64,000 bases of DNA, from positions 10,164,744-10,228,743 of the forward strand of contig OX637393.1 in assembly GCA_951799425.1 (NCBI GenBank), written 5' to 3'. The notes beneath the pieces were generated by a model. The model saw nothing but the letters and a program-made list of their open reading frames with translations, did no database searches and was not told the DNA's origin. This DNA comes from Ilex aquifolium. Taxonomy: Eukaryota; Streptophyta; Magnoliopsida; Aquifoliales; Aquifoliaceae. Both the position numbers and the translations under genes were made by a program. Positions 12,067 through 24,850 of the stretch are shown one piece after another (within the stretch, counting starts at the first letter, position 1; every line of letters starts with the position of its first letter).

Positions 12067-12619
12067 TCATAAAAGAAAAGAAATGAACAAAAAATGTAGG
12101 TTCATTACCATAAGTTGACTTTTTAATAGTAGTTCTACTGTTACGTCTACTATGCCTTGCAGGTTCAGACCCCAGAAGCTCTTTAGAGAGAGCCATTTAT
12201 CAAGAATTCTTTGGAGATCACCATTATCCGAGAAAGTTGACTACAAGAAGAGAGAATTCTATGAGACCATACATTAAACAGAAATCCCTGAGGCCATACA
12301 CTAAATAGAAATCCACGTAGACCATACACTAAATAGAAATCCTTGTCCCAAGATTGTGTTGGGGAAGAGAATGAACACAAGGAATCCAAGGAAGATTAAA
12401 ATGTTTGAAAAAATAATGTCAAGAAAGGTAATGGAAATAGCAATTAGACTCACAAACAAGACACGTTCCATGCAATTTGCATAAAAAATTCCACATTTAG
12501 CACCATTAATATGAGCAAGTAGAGAATTAGCATGTGACTGACTATGCCCCCCCATACAAATTATTCGATCAATATTTGCATGTGAGTTTTGACATGTGTC
12601 ATGACACAAGAAAATTTAC
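12067..12619. other. Spacer with a short minisatellite
   Basis: Three imperfect units of about 27 bases (core CCATACACTAAATAGAAATC) run from about 12263 to 12342. Otherwise no coding segment is supported. The minus-strand open frame here only spans the repeat. Confidence 0.5.
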
Positions 12620-12695
12620 CTTAGCATTGAAGTTGGAATCCAAAAGAATGTTAGATGATTTGATATCTCTAAGGACCACAGGAGCTTTGCATATT
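12620..12695 (-). pseudogene. Isolated protein-kinase exon fragment (catalytic loop)
   Basis: Read on the minus strand, a 76-base stretch bounded by a good acceptor (TTTACAG) and a donor (AAG followed by GTAAAT) encodes VVLRDIKSSNILLDSNFNAK. This matches the catalytic loop, subdomain VIb, of plant receptor-like kinases (HRDIKxxNILLD), with Leu in place of the usual His. No glycine-rich loop, DFG or APE motif was found nearby on this strand. The kinase gene is therefore broken up or this exon was moved. The exact kinase family cannot be told from one exon. Confidence 0.5.
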
Positions 12696-12823
12696 CTGTA
12701 AATTCAGAAAACATCAACAAGAATACCTCCATCATTTAACATTCTTATATAACTCAAATTTATGGGTTTGAAGATCACCACAAGAAAGTAGCGTTTGAAG
12801 AAGGTGACAAAAAAAATGTCACA

Positions 12824-13038
12824 ATGAGCCATTCTTCTTCACATCCCAGTCCAAGCAGCACAAATTCAACTGCAATTGTGTATCAGGATATGAGTTACCA
12901 ACCTGAAGAACCTCATTCTGTAATTAGCTTAAATCTGGGTATTAGGAGCTCAAATCATGCTGATGATGATGCTAATGATGATGGCACTCAAGCGCTCAGA
13001 TCAGAAGAACCATCCCTCCTAAAATTCCAGACGGGAAG
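12824..13038 (+). pseudogene. Unidentified Ser/Asp-rich host reading frame cut by a gypsy element
   Basis: An open frame beginning MSHSSSHPSPSSTNSTAIVY runs in phase to the exact point where the gypsy 5' LTR begins. It can be extended upstream without a stop for some 17 codons, so 12824 need not be its true start. It is rich in Ser, Asp and Asn with no domain I recognise. The flank on the far side of the element (from 24762) allows about ten more codons before a stop. It may be the last exon of a host gene, or chance. Confidence 0.3.
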
Positions 13039-13586
13039 TGATGGTACTCAAAATTAATCCTAAGCAGGAGCTCAGGTCCGGAGGTCGGTTCGAAGCTCCA
13101 CAGCTCAGAGGTCCAGAGCTCCTACTCCACCCAAGCGGAACGGTAGCCTGATCAATAGGGGAAGCAGCTGGGTGATAGCTGGCGTCTCCCAAACGGAAAT
13201 CAAGCAACATCCCAAGCGGGAAACCCTTAATTGATCAGGATCCCCTCCTAAGATTAAGGGGGATCCCATGAATAGGGGGCTAGGATCTTGGTAGAGATCT
13301 TGGAAGGTTAGGAGTAATATTATAAATACTGTACATTACCCCAAGGGGAGGGGGATCGGTAAGCATAAAAAGATCATCAATAAAGGCAAAGGAGCAAGAG
13401 TCTCCATTAGAGAGTGGACTAGCCGAGCTCATCAGCCGGTGAACCACTATACTTCTACTGTATCCCATTCCTTACACCTCGGATAATTAGAACACTCATC
13501 CACCAACTCATGAGCCTTGTAGCTCTGACCTATCCCGTTCAGTCGAACCTAATATCATTATTTATTCATGTAAAATAACACCATCA
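13039..13586 (+). repeat. 5' LTR of the Tat gypsy element
   Basis: 548 bases, TGATGG to CCATCA. It differs from the 3' LTR at about 14 positions and lacks a 13-base segment present there. A likely TATA sequence (TATAAATAC) lies near 13320. Confidence 0.93.
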
Positions 13587-16500
13587 GTTTGGCGCCGTCT
13601 GTGGGAACGACAGTTCTTATTACAAATATACTGATTTTTCAGTAATTGATAGTATCTACACGAAACATGAGTAAAAGTCAAATGAATCCCCCAAGAATGC
13701 AGAATCCCCTGGAGGTCACCAGTGGGAGGCAACCGGAAAACCTTCATGATTTCGTCCCCACCGCTGAAGACGACCCACCTACGGTGGATCCCCCCGCTAA
13801 CAATGAATTAGACGCCCTTCGCCGGGTCAACCAATGCTTACTTCAACAAAATGAAGAGCTCTTGAAGCTCTTACAAGGTCCTCAGCAGACGCAACCAGCC
13901 CGGCGAGGCCCGCATGATCTTCCTCTTAGGGAACGACAATGCCTTGATCCCCTCAGGGAAGCAAATGAAGGAGGGGAAAGCAGTCAAACACCCCATCAGT
14001 CGCCTAGGAGGGGGATTAATGAAGAAGCACAAAGCCAGAATGAAGGGCTGGAGAGGAATGATTTCCTTCATTTCCAGCAGGAGAGAATTGAGCAATATTG
14101 GGAGCACCGCTTCAAGGACATACAGCAAGAGCTCAGCCACATGAGAGAGGCAGTGAAGGTCAAAACTCCAGTGACAATGGATGCCCTAGTACAAAAAACC
14201 GAATCCCCATTCACTCCCGGGGTACTACATTTCCCCCTTCCTCCGAAGTTCAGAGTGCCCGAGATAGAGGTTTTCGACGGGACAAAAGACCCCGTGGATC
14301 ACCTCAACACCTACAAAAACCAAATGGAGCTGCACGGGTATCAGGATCCTGTGCGATGTAGGGCCTTCGCCATCACCCTGAAGGGATTAGCCTTAGCATG
14401 GTTCCATAGGCTCCCCCCAGTCTCGATCTCTTCTTTCAAAGAACTCTCAATTTCCTTTGTGTCTCACTTCATCGGAGCTCGGATCTATAGGAAGCCAAGT
14501 TATCATTTATTAAATATAAAACAAAGGCCTGATGAGAACTTGCGATCTTATGTACAAAGATTCAATTCAGAATCTCTGAAGGTAGATATCCCTGACGAAA
14601 AGTTTGCCATTACTGCTTTCATTGCAGGATTAGGAGTGCAATCAAAGGATTTGATGTTCTCTATATCAAAGAACCCTCAAGCAAGCATGGCTGAGGTGTT
14701 AGCCAAGGCAAAAAAGTACATAAACGGTGAAGAAGCACTCTTTTCCAAGGTAGGGAGTACATCCACACAGAAGGAGAAGGAAGAGAAGAAAAATGACCGA
14801 AGTCCTAGGAAAGAAAAAGGGCGAGGAAGATCTCCAAGGAGGGATAGAGATCACTCCCCAAAGAGAAGAGGAAATGTTAGAGACCGCTTAGGCCCCGTGC
14901 AGCCTGAGCTCTAGCCTAGATACGAACCTCAACGATTCACCCCGCTCACCGCCGCTGTATCCCAAGTTCTGTATGAGGTCCAAAACGAAAAATTCTTAAG
15001 GTGGCCACCTCGGATGAAGGCGGATCCAGCAAAGAGAGACCCCACAAAGTATTGTGACTACCACAGGGATCACGGTCACCATACCGACGACTGCATTCAG
15101 TTAAAGAAGGAGATCGAGTTCTTAATTCAACGAGGACAGTTGCGTCGCTTTGTGGCCCATGACAACCAGAATCGAGCTCTTCCACCGCCGCCACCGCGAT
15201 AGCAAGCACCCGCACCACATCAGCAGCCCCTAGGTGAGATCAGAGTAATATCTGGAGGATTTGCAGGAGGCGGAGAATCCAGCTTAACCAAGAAAGCGCA
15301 CCTCTGACGAATCAGAACCGAAGAAGCTCTCGAAGTGCATACTGTATCCAAAGCACCACGCTTAGACACAGCTATCACTTTTTCAGATTCTGATTTGGAG
15401 GGATGCCAATACCCCCATGATGATCCATTGATGGTAAGAGTCGTGGTAGCTAACAGAACCGTTCATCGGGTTCTGATTGATAACGGGAGCTCGACAGACA
15501 TCATTTTTGTGCCAGCATTCGACAAAATGGACATAGGAAGGGAAAAACTCAAACCTGTAAGTACTCACTTGCTAGGTTTCTCAGGAGAAAGGGTGCTCTC
15601 CTTAGGCTCAATCCAACTTGTGCTCACCCTAGGTGATCCGCCTTGCCAAGCCACCACGACCGTAAAATTCCTAGTGGTTGATGCACCTTCTGCATACAAC
15701 ATCCTGCTTTGAAGGCCTTCCCTTAATTCTATGAGGACAATCCCATATGCCTATCACTTGGTCGTCAAATTTCTAACAGAAAATGGAATCGGAGTGGTCC
15801 GGGGAGACCAGCGTGTAGCAAGAGAATGCTACATGGCGTCTGTGAAAATGAAAGAGGTTGAGAGCATCCAATTGGATGAACTCGACATGAGAGACGAGCT
15901 GGAAACCAGACCAATCCCACAGGAAGAGCTAGAACCTGTACAGCTAGATGGAGAGCTTGAGCACCTTGTTTATGTGGGATCCAAGCTGAGCAGAGAGATT
16001 AAGGATCTTCTCATCCAGTTCTTAAGGCAAAACATGGAGGTGTTTGTCTGGAAACAAGAAGACATGGAGGGTATCGAATCTTCGGTTATCATAAATAAGC
16101 TCAGCGTGAACCCGAGCTGCAAGCCCATCAAACAAAAAAGGAGGAGCTTCGTCCCAGAGCGTCAAAAAGCCATTAACGAAGAAGTCAGCAAGCTTCTACA
16201 TGCCAGAGCCATTAGGGAGGTGGATTACCCAGTATGGCTAGCTAATGTTGTCCTCGTTAAGAAGATCAATGGTAAATGGCGCCTCTGCATTGACTTCACT
16301 GACCTCAACAGGGCCTGCCCCAAGGAAAGTTTCCCCTTACCTCGAATAGACTTGATTGTGGATGCCACCGCTGGTCACGAGCTCCTCAGCTTCATGGACG
16401 CTTTCTCCAGATATAATCAGATTAGAATGGACCCCAATGACCAGGAGAAGACCTATTTCACAACCGAGCAGGGGACGTACTGCTACCAGGTTATGCCCTT

Positions 16501-19229
16501 CGGTTTGAAGAATGATGGAGCCACTTATCAACGTCTGGTGAATAAAATGTTCCAAAAGCAGATCGGAACGACCATGGAAGTATACATTGATGACATGTTG
16601 GTCAAATCGTTGAAAGCAGAGCTCCATATCAAATATTTGGCGGAATCTTTCCAGGTCTTAAAATAAGACAAAATGAAGCTTAATCCCGCCAAGTGTGCCT
16701 TTGGAGTCTCTGCTGGAAAGTTTCTGGGATTCATAGTTAATAGCAGAGGAATAGAGGCGAACCCAGAGAAAGTGAAGGCGGTAATGGATATGCTACCTCC
16801 GTCCAATACAAGGGAGGTGCATCGCCTAACAGATAGAATAGCTGCCTTAAGCCGTTTCGTGTCCAGATCAAGCGACAAGTGTCAACCTTTCTTTCAAGTC
16901 TTAAAGAAGGCCTTCTAGTGGGATGCCCAATGTAATGAAGCGTTCAGAGCACTGAAGAATTATCTGAGCTCCCCACCTACTTTGGCGAGCCCATTGGAAG
17001 GTGAGGTCCTTACTCTCTATCTAGCTGTGTTAGATTTCTCAACGAGCGCAGTGCTAGTAAGGGACCGCGACAGAGCTCAGCAACCAGTATATTACTGTAG
17101 CAGAGCTCTGAGGGGGGCAGAGAAGAGATACACAAAGATGGAGAAGCTCGTTTTAGCCTTAGTCACGACAGCCAGGAGGCTCAGGCCATATTTCCAAGCC
17201 CACACTATCGAGATCCCAAGAGATCAACCAATGAAGCAAATATTAAGTAAACCAGAGACTTCGGGTAGGCTGGTTAAGTGGGCCATTGAGCTCAGCGAGT
17301 TCGATATCAGGTATAAACCGAGAACAGCCATCAAAGGGCAAGTGCTGGCTGACTTCATTGCAGAATTCACAGCGGGAACACCCATGGAGGCCACACAGCT
17401 GGTACCTGACCTCCCCACGTGGAAACTCTCTGTAGATGGAGCTGCCAACGCACAGGGTAGCGGAGCTGGCTTAATTTTGACCTCCCCTGATGAAATATAT
17501 GTTGGATATGCATTAAGGTTTGGGTTTAAGGCCTCGAACAACGAGGCAGAATATGAGACTTTCATAGCAAGATTGAACCTTGCTCACTTGATGGAAGTAG
17601 AACAGCTGGAGATCTGCAGTGACTCTCTGCTCGTAGTAAAACAGATAGAGGGATCCTACGAGGCCAAGGGTGAGAAAATGATCCTTTACCTCAGAAAGGT
17701 ACAAGAGTTGATCAAGAAATTTGTGCAAGTTAAGATTATACATGTCCCCAGATCAGAGAACGCTCGTGCAGATGCACTAGCGAGGTTAGCAACTGCTTCG
17801 CAGGAGAATTCAGATAGGTTGATATCAGTGGAGCAGTTGGCGGAGCTATCAGTAGGAGTCGATAAGGAGGAAGTTTTCCTAGTCCTTTCCCCACCTGTTT
17901 GGATGGACTCAATTAGGGGATATCTTCAGAATGGAACTTTGCCAGCAGACCCCAAGGAGGCTGCAAAGATAAGGATAAGGTCAGCCAGATTTTTTATTGT
18001 ACAAGGAAACTTATACAAGCGAGGATTCTCGATGCCTCTCCTCAGATGTGTAGGAGATGAGGATGCCGATTACATTCTTAGGGAGGTTCATGAAGGAATT
18101 TGCGGTAACTATATCGGAGCTCGAACACTGGCGGGAAAAGCTTTGAGGCAGAGATATTATTGGCTCACCTTGCTGAAGGATGCCACCGACCTGGTTAAGA
18201 AGTGTAAGGCGTGTCAAATACATGCCAACATCTCCCATTGCCCACCAGAATTCCTAACCTCGGTAGTAAGCCCTTGACCCTTTCAGCAATGGGGATTGGA
18301 CATTCTTGGCCCTCTTCCCACCAGCATAGGATAGTGTAAGTTCGCAATAATTGGAGTGGACTATTTCACTAAATGGGTTGAGGTGGAGCCTCTGGCCACA
18401 ATTACGGAGTAAAAGGTACAAAATTTCACTTGGAAGTCTATAGTCTGCAGATTTGGGGTACCTAGAGCAATCGTCTCCGATAATAGGAAACAATTTGACA
18501 ACCCGAAGTTCAAGAAGTTTTGTGCAGAGCTGGGGATAAAGAATTATTTCTCGGCCCCAGCTCATCCACAATCAAATGGACAAGCAGATGTGACAATTAG
18601 GACAATCAAAGCAGCCTTGAAGACCAAGCTCGAATCTTTGAAGGGAAAATGGGTTGAGTATATCCTAGAAGTTTTGTGGGCATACAGAACAACCCCTAGG
18701 ACAGCAACTCAGGAAACACCGTTTGCTTTGGCGTTCGAAATTGAAGCAGTGTCACCTGTAGAGATAGGGGTACCGTCCCCTAGAATCGAGCTCACGGATC
18801 CAGAGCATAATGATGAATCCCTCCTGCTGAACCTCGACCTCTTAGACGAAAGAAGAGAGAGAGCTCTGCAGCACATTCAGAGTTATCAGAGAAAAACCGC
18901 AAGATACTACGACAGGAAAGTAAAGCACATAAGCTTCAAGGTTGGAGACTTGGTGCTTAGGAGGCTTTTGCTTGCGAGAAAAGACCCCACGTACGGGAAA
19001 TTGGGGCCAAACTGGGAAGGCCCCTACGTCGTTTCAAGAGTGATTAGGCCGGGGAACTATGAGTTGCAAACAGAAGAAAGAAAGATCCTACCTCACTCTT
19101 GGAATGCAGAGTATCTTAAGAAGTTCTTTCAGTAAGTTTTCCTTGTAATAGAGTTATTTTCAATAAAAATAAACAAGTTTTTGATTCATCCTCATACGGT
19201 TTCCAAAAAAGAAAAGAAAAAAATAAATG

Positions 19230-19610
19230 AGACGAGCTCTACAGCTCAAGATAAGCTATTCAGCTTATAAAGAACGAAGTGAGCGCTACAGCTCAAGATA
19301 TGCCATTCAGCTTGCACAGAATGACACAAGCTCTACAGCTCAAGATGAGCTCCTCAGCTCATAAGTAAACGATAAGCTTCTAAGCTTATAAAATTCAAGA
19401 TGAGCTCCTCAGCTCAAAAATAAACGATAAGCTTCTAAGCTTATAAAATTCAAGATGAGCTCCTCAGCTCATAAATAAACGATAAGCTTCTAGGCTTATA
19501 AAATTCAAGGTGAGCTCCTCAGCTCATAAAGAAACGATGAGCTTCTAAAATCATAGAATCCAGAATGAGCTCCCTAGCTCGTCCGATAAGAGATGAGCTC
19601 TTCAGCTCAC
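19230..19610 (+). repeat. 55-bp minisatellite in the gypsy 3' region
   Basis: Units beginning CAAGATGAGCTCCTCAGCTC start at 19341, 19396, 19451 and 19506 (the last reads CAAGGTGAGC), an exact 55-base period. Less regular units of about 52 bases precede them from 19230. Each unit is built from GAGCTC and AAGCTT palindromic words. It lies just after integrase, where Tat elements are known to carry hypervariable tandem repeats. Confidence 0.9.
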
Positions 19611-20788
19611 AGGGAAGGCGAAGTCCCATGTCCATTGCACCCTCAAAGAAGCAAACTTCCCCTCGAGAAAGATAGTTGCAAGGCTCATCAGGGGTAGGAA
19701 CTCGCAGAGATAAGTCAAGATCAGGGAAGAATCGCTTTTTGATGGCTACCAAATCAGAAGACTCTAGTATTGAAGGAGGCAAGTAGCGACAATGCCACTT
19801 CCAGTCGATTCCGAAAGAAGTGCGTTCCTTGAACAGAGAGGAAACGGAGGCAGCCATCAAGGATTACAATGAAAACAGAAAGTAACCACGAAGATTCAAG
19901 GAGATACTCAGAAATATTTTGGCAAGAAAGAAAGAAACAAAGAAGATATCGAGAGCCTTGAGATAAGTCGTAAGTTCTTAGGAAACCAAGAACCACACGA
20001 AAGGCAGAGTCGGCGGTCTCTTTGGCTTCCTAATTAATAAAGGTGGTTACGGTTTTGGAAAACAGTTGGGTAAATGCGGGAAGGTGAGTCAGCACAAGGT
20101 AACCCCTCCCAATACATTCAATACAATTGGAAATAAGTTTGACCCTACTTAAACAGAATATTCCCCATACTTCTTCGAGTTGAGCTCAGCTCGGTTGGCA
20201 GCCTAGCATCTTTATAGCAAGTTTTTGAGACCTCCAGTTCCAAGAACCATGCTCACATCATGGATAAAACGGGCTAGTACTTCTCAGGCTCATCGGTCTT
20301 CAAAGTCTTTACATATGTAGCAATATGTCCCCAGCAGGTCAACCGCCGAAAGAGGTCAAGCATCAAGTTATTTACCATATCTTTTCGCATCCTGAAAGTA
20401 CTCTAATAAGACCTCTTGCTTTCAAAAGACTCAAAAAGCAAGGCCTCATGATCTAAAAAAATCCTTAACATCCGATTAGCTCTGCAGCCATTAACTTGGT
20501 ACGTCAACAACTTTTCTGAATATCCAATTTTGATTATCTTTCTTGGAAGGAGAACTAAAGAACTCCTCCAAAGCAAAAAGGGGGCAAGGGGAATGCAGTC
20601 ATAGAAAAAGAGATGCAAAATAAAAGGAGTATAGGCAAGGAATGCAGACAAGAAAGACAGTTAACCTCAAAGGAATAAGCAATGATGGAATAGCTCCAAA
20701 AACAAAAACAAAAGCAAAGCGTGTTCAGCATTTACACCAATAAAAAGGCATATCCAGTATTTACATCAATAATTGAAAGTATGGAGTC

Positions 20789-23559
20789 CTAAGGTCTTGA
20801 AGGGGCAGGAGGGAAAGAGCACGGTAAGTCAGCAGAAGAAGTGTCTGTTGGATCAGCAAATGGAGCCTCCGGCAGAATAGCAGTCGAAGCCTTTGGAATA
20901 GTCGGTAGAGCAGAAACCTCAACTTCAGTTAAATCCCTCGTCACCAGGTCAGCAGAGAAAGGGGCTGCAGCAGAAAGGTCAGCAGGAGCAGGAGCCAGGG
21001 AAACTTTAGAAGCACCCGAGGTAGCAGCAGATACAGTGATGGGAGTGCTTTGAGCTTGAACCCCAGCCGATGAGGAAGGGAACTCAGAACCCGAAGGAAC
21101 TCCTTCGGAGGCAAGGGTCGAGCTAGGCACCTCTGCCTCTTTGTCAACTGAAGCTCCCACATCTTCCTCAGCAGGAATGTCAAAGTTGAAGTCCAGTTCG
21201 GGGTAGGTTTCCTCGGCTATCTCCTAAAAAGCAAGCCACCCCTTAGCCCATTTAGTAACAACACCATACTTCAACTTGGCAACCAGATCATCCCTCTCCC
21301 TCACAGCTGCTCTCTGGATCTCAAGCTCAGCATGCAAGACGTCGTGTGCCTCCCCCAACACACTGTATTCATTTTTCAGCTCGTTACAGGAAATCAAGGC
21401 CTCAAACTTCTCCTGGTTTACCTGAACCCAAGCTTCGGTCTTGAGTTTAAGCTCCTCCGAAACCTTTTTGAGGTCATCTTTACTTTTTTTCTCCACCTCT
21501 ACGGCTTTCTTCTTCTGCGCCTCCAAGCTCTTGATGGTAGAAGCTTGCTTCTCCGCATGCTCTCGAAGACTCTGAAGTTGGGCTTGGAGATCGTCATTAG
21601 CAAAGGTCAGCTCTGCAGCTTTGAATTCCCAAGCCTTGGACGCCTTAACAGAGCTCTCCATGGAGCGGATTCGACTAAGCAAACCCCTCACATGAATTGC
21701 CAACTGAGGAAAAACACGATCAGAAACAGGGAGCCAAGGAAAAAAGGCAAACATAAAGTGGAAGCTTATAGAAGAATGATAGGATCTTTCGGCTATAGTC
21801 TCGTAAAGAGCTGAGTTAATGGAGCTCTCGAGGGGCATAGTAGCAGCTCTCAGAACATCAGAATCAGGAATGATGGAAGTAATGGCACATGCGGCTAGAT
21901 CAAATTTGTCAAAAAAAGAGTCTTCACTCCCTTCTGCTTTAGGGAGCTCATTTCTCTCCTGCTTGGAGGTCGGTAGTGATGGCTTGGAGGTGAGCTCAGA
22001 TGACCCAAGAGGAAGAGAGGCCAGCGGAAGGCGAGGAATTAACCCCAGGGCCCCCTCAATCTCAGATGACGAGGGAGAGGTCTGGTCATGGACATGAGCT
22101 CTATCAGAAGCCTGCTGATCCCCTGGTGCAGGAAGGATTTCTGGGGCTTGAGGGGAGCTCGATGAGAGGGGAGCAATTCCAGGAGTTGAAGCAAGAGAGC
22201 TCGATGATTGGGAAGGGGTTCCTGTAGTTGAGACAGGGATGCTGGGTGGCAATCCCAATCTCGGCACCTTAGCTCGGGTAATAGGACGATTACCAGAACC
22301 GACCTCTGCCTTACGCTTGCTTTTACCCTTCAACATAGCTATATTGGCTTTAAGTTCTTCTTGAGAGGGCTCCATTGAAGAAAAACCTAAAAGATATAAA
22401 AGAAAAATCATCATTAGTCAAAATGAGCCAGTTAAGAAGGAGTAGGGGAAAAAGAGGAAGATCTGAAATGAACAAGGAGAAAACTACTACCTGGCACCTC
22501 AGTTGTAGCTGCTGGAAGGGGAATAGACGCTTCGACGGAAAGAGGAGTAGGGGATTCTATAATTAGCCCAGGAGGACTGAGCCCTTGCGCTACAAGGATA
22601 AAAGGTCTGATGAGCTCAGAATACCTCGCCGTAGGGCACCTCTCTAACCTCAGAAACACCTCTTCATCCTTCGAACTAAGCTCAAGCCTTTCACCTAGGA
22701 ACCAATACAAACAAAGCAAAATCAGAGAAGGTCACAAAGCCCGGTCGCAATCAAGGTTGGGCAAAGACTTACCCAGGTTTTCTGGGATAGACCAGGCCCT
22801 AGGGATTGGAAGAGTGTCTGTCTTATCTGCAGGATCGTATTCCCATTGTGAGCCTTCCACGAAAAAGAATTGTTTTTTCTAATGCTTATGGGAGCTCGGG
22901 GGATCAGAAATGATCACTTTAGTTTTTATTCGTCTGGAGATATATAGAAAGCCCTCAGAAGAGTTGTACTTGACATTGAAAAAGTGTGTAAGCAAGGGAA
23001 TAGTAGGAACCCCAAGCTTGTGGATTTTGAAGAAAACAAGGAGACCCACCAAGATCCCCCAGAAGTTAGGAGGAAGTTGAGCAGGACAGATATTGAAATG
23101 TTGAAGAACGCCCTTTATAAAGGGGTGAAGTGGAAAGCGTAGTCCATTTTCAAAAGCGGCTACAAAGAAGCAGACCTTCTTATGGACTTGAGAGACATAT
23201 GGGGTATACTCGTCCGGACACCAGTATTTAACCCCCGGTGGGAAACCATAACGAGCACTCAAAATCTTCATGAGGGAGGGGCAGGCCTCACTGCAGCCTA
23301 TATTCTCTGCGTGACTAAAAGCAGACGACACCCTTGGGGCCGAAACGCCTACACCACTTACTTTGCCCTTCCCCTTGTTTGGAGCCACGGGGGATACTGT
23401 AGAGGGTGGCTCGACAGCAGGTGCCTGAGCATCGACGGAGTCAACACCCGGGAAATTGTCGATCTCCTCACCCACAGCTCCTAGGTCAGAGTCCCCTTCG
23501 ATTGACTGATCTCCTAAGAGGGAAACAGAGGAAGGGGTGGCTTCGGAAGAAGCAGACAC
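20789..23559 (-). other. Antisense ORF region of the Tat gypsy element
   Basis: On the minus strand, from right to left: a segment with RYGFPPGVKYWCPDEYTPY and a hydrophobic stretch LPPNFWGILVGLLVFFKIHK, which fits the putative gypsy-type transposon domain (Transposase_28 type); then a Ser/Pro-rich linker; then a long heptad-like coiled coil (about 21.3-21.7 kb); then an Ala/Ser-rich end. Such antisense genes lie between pol and the 3' LTR in Tat/Retand elements, and their role is unknown. The coding segments appear to be separated by introns. The part is treated as a fossil together with its element. Confidence 0.7.
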
Positions 23560-24195
23560 AGTGGGACAGGAAAAGGGAAGCTTGAAAGACCTGTAGAGGG
23601 GGGGAATTTCAGAAAAACACTCATTAAGAACTTTGGGGTTGACACAATGTGAGCAATGATAAAGATTCTAGTGGTGGAATAAGGGTCCAGAAAGTGGGGA
23701 AGATGAATCAGGAAAAAACTTCTGTTCCTAAAATAGCAGAATCGAAAAGTCCAAAAATGAAGAAACCACCTCAGACTCGAGGGATCCAGAACGAAAATAA
23801 CAGATAAGGAACCAAGAACGTACCTAATCGAGGGTGAACAACAAGCCAAAGTTCGGAGGGAGTAAGCTACACACACCAATTCGAAGGAAAATGAGTTTCA
23901 GCAAAGCCCTAGATTCACCGAAGGATGGAGGAGTCTGAATCCGCAAGGAAGATGGAAGATGGAAGGCTTGAAGATTCGAGAGGGAAAAATGGCCGTTAGT
24001 GTCAATTCAAAGGCATTTAAAGCCAACTGCACCGAGTGGAGAACGTGCGCAGGAAACGAGGAAATGAAATGATTACCCATAACCGTCAGGAGCCTGTTCA
24101 CACGAGAACCAAGGTCGGCAACCGGAGGTTAGCTGTAATTGGACCTCAGCTCAGCCCCTACCCAAGTTCACTTGGGCTAAGGGCTAGGGGGCAAC

Positions 24196-24756
24196 TGATG
24201 GTACTCAAAATTAATCCTAAGCAGGAGCTCAGCCCAGGAGATCAGGTCCGGAGGTCGGTTCGAAGCTCTAGAGCTCAGAGGTCCAGAGCTCCTGCTCCAC
24301 CCAAACGGAACGGTAGCCTGATCAATAGGGGAAGCAGCTGGGTGATAGCTGGCGTCTCCCAAACGGAAATCAAGCAACATCCCAAGCGGGAAACCCTTAA
24401 TTGATCAGGATCCCCTCCTAAGATTAAGGGGGATTCTATGAATAGGGGGCTAGGATCTCGGTAGAGATCTTGGAAGGTTAGGAGTAATATTATAAATACT
24501 GTACATTACCCCAAGGGGAGGGGGATCGGTAAGCATAAAAAGATCATCAATAAAGGCAAATGAGCAAGAGTCTCCATTAGAGAGTGGACTAGCCGAGCTC
24601 ATCAGTCGGTGAACCACTATATTTCTACTGTATCCCATTCCTTACACCTCGGATAATTAGAGCACTCATCCACCAACTCATGAGCCTTGTAGCTCTGACC
24701 TATCCCATTCAATCGAACCTAATATCATTATTTATTCGTGTAAAATAACACCATCA
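24196..24756 (+). repeat. 3' LTR of the Tat gypsy element
   Basis: 561 bases, preceded by a purine-rich tract (AAGGGCTAGGGGGCAAC). It ends in CCATCA directly before the GGAAG target duplication. Confidence 0.93.
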
Positions 24757-24850
24757 GGAAGCATGGAGCAAAGCCATGGTCCTTTTCTACCCTGAACAAA
24801 GAGGAATGAGATTGAACTGCCATTGATCAACCATTTACTAAGAAAGATAG

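Larger units (their letters stand above)
13034..24761 (+). mobile_element. Tat-lineage Ty3/gypsy LTR retrotransposon with antisense ORF
   Basis: The element spans 13039-24756 and is flanked by GGAAG on both sides (13034-13038 and 24757-24761). Parts in order: 5' LTR; primer-binding site TGGCGCCGTCTGTGGGAA just inside; gag (about 13.6-14.9 kb, with a Retrotrans_gag domain and a basic tail); protease (about 15.3-15.7 kb, around a DNGSS motif); reverse transcriptase (about 16.1-16.9 kb, with YIDDM); a gypsy RNase H; a second, archaeal-type RNase H (about 17.4-17.8 kb); integrase (about 17.9-19.1 kb); a tandem-repeat zone; an antisense ORF (about 20.8-23.6 kb); a purine tract; 3' LTR. Two RNase H domains and the antisense ORF are family marks of Tat/Retand elements. 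It is structurally complete but broken, with about half a dozen breaks. LTR divergence of about 2.6% suggests roughly one million years. Confidence 0.92.

Noticed and set aside
10908-12069. Three-base target duplication for the first CACTA element
   Set aside because: The flanking triplets are CAA and TCA and do not match, so I do not claim one.
12301-12609. Minus-strand frame of 102 codons
   Set aside because: Overlaps a minisatellite and matches nothing I know.
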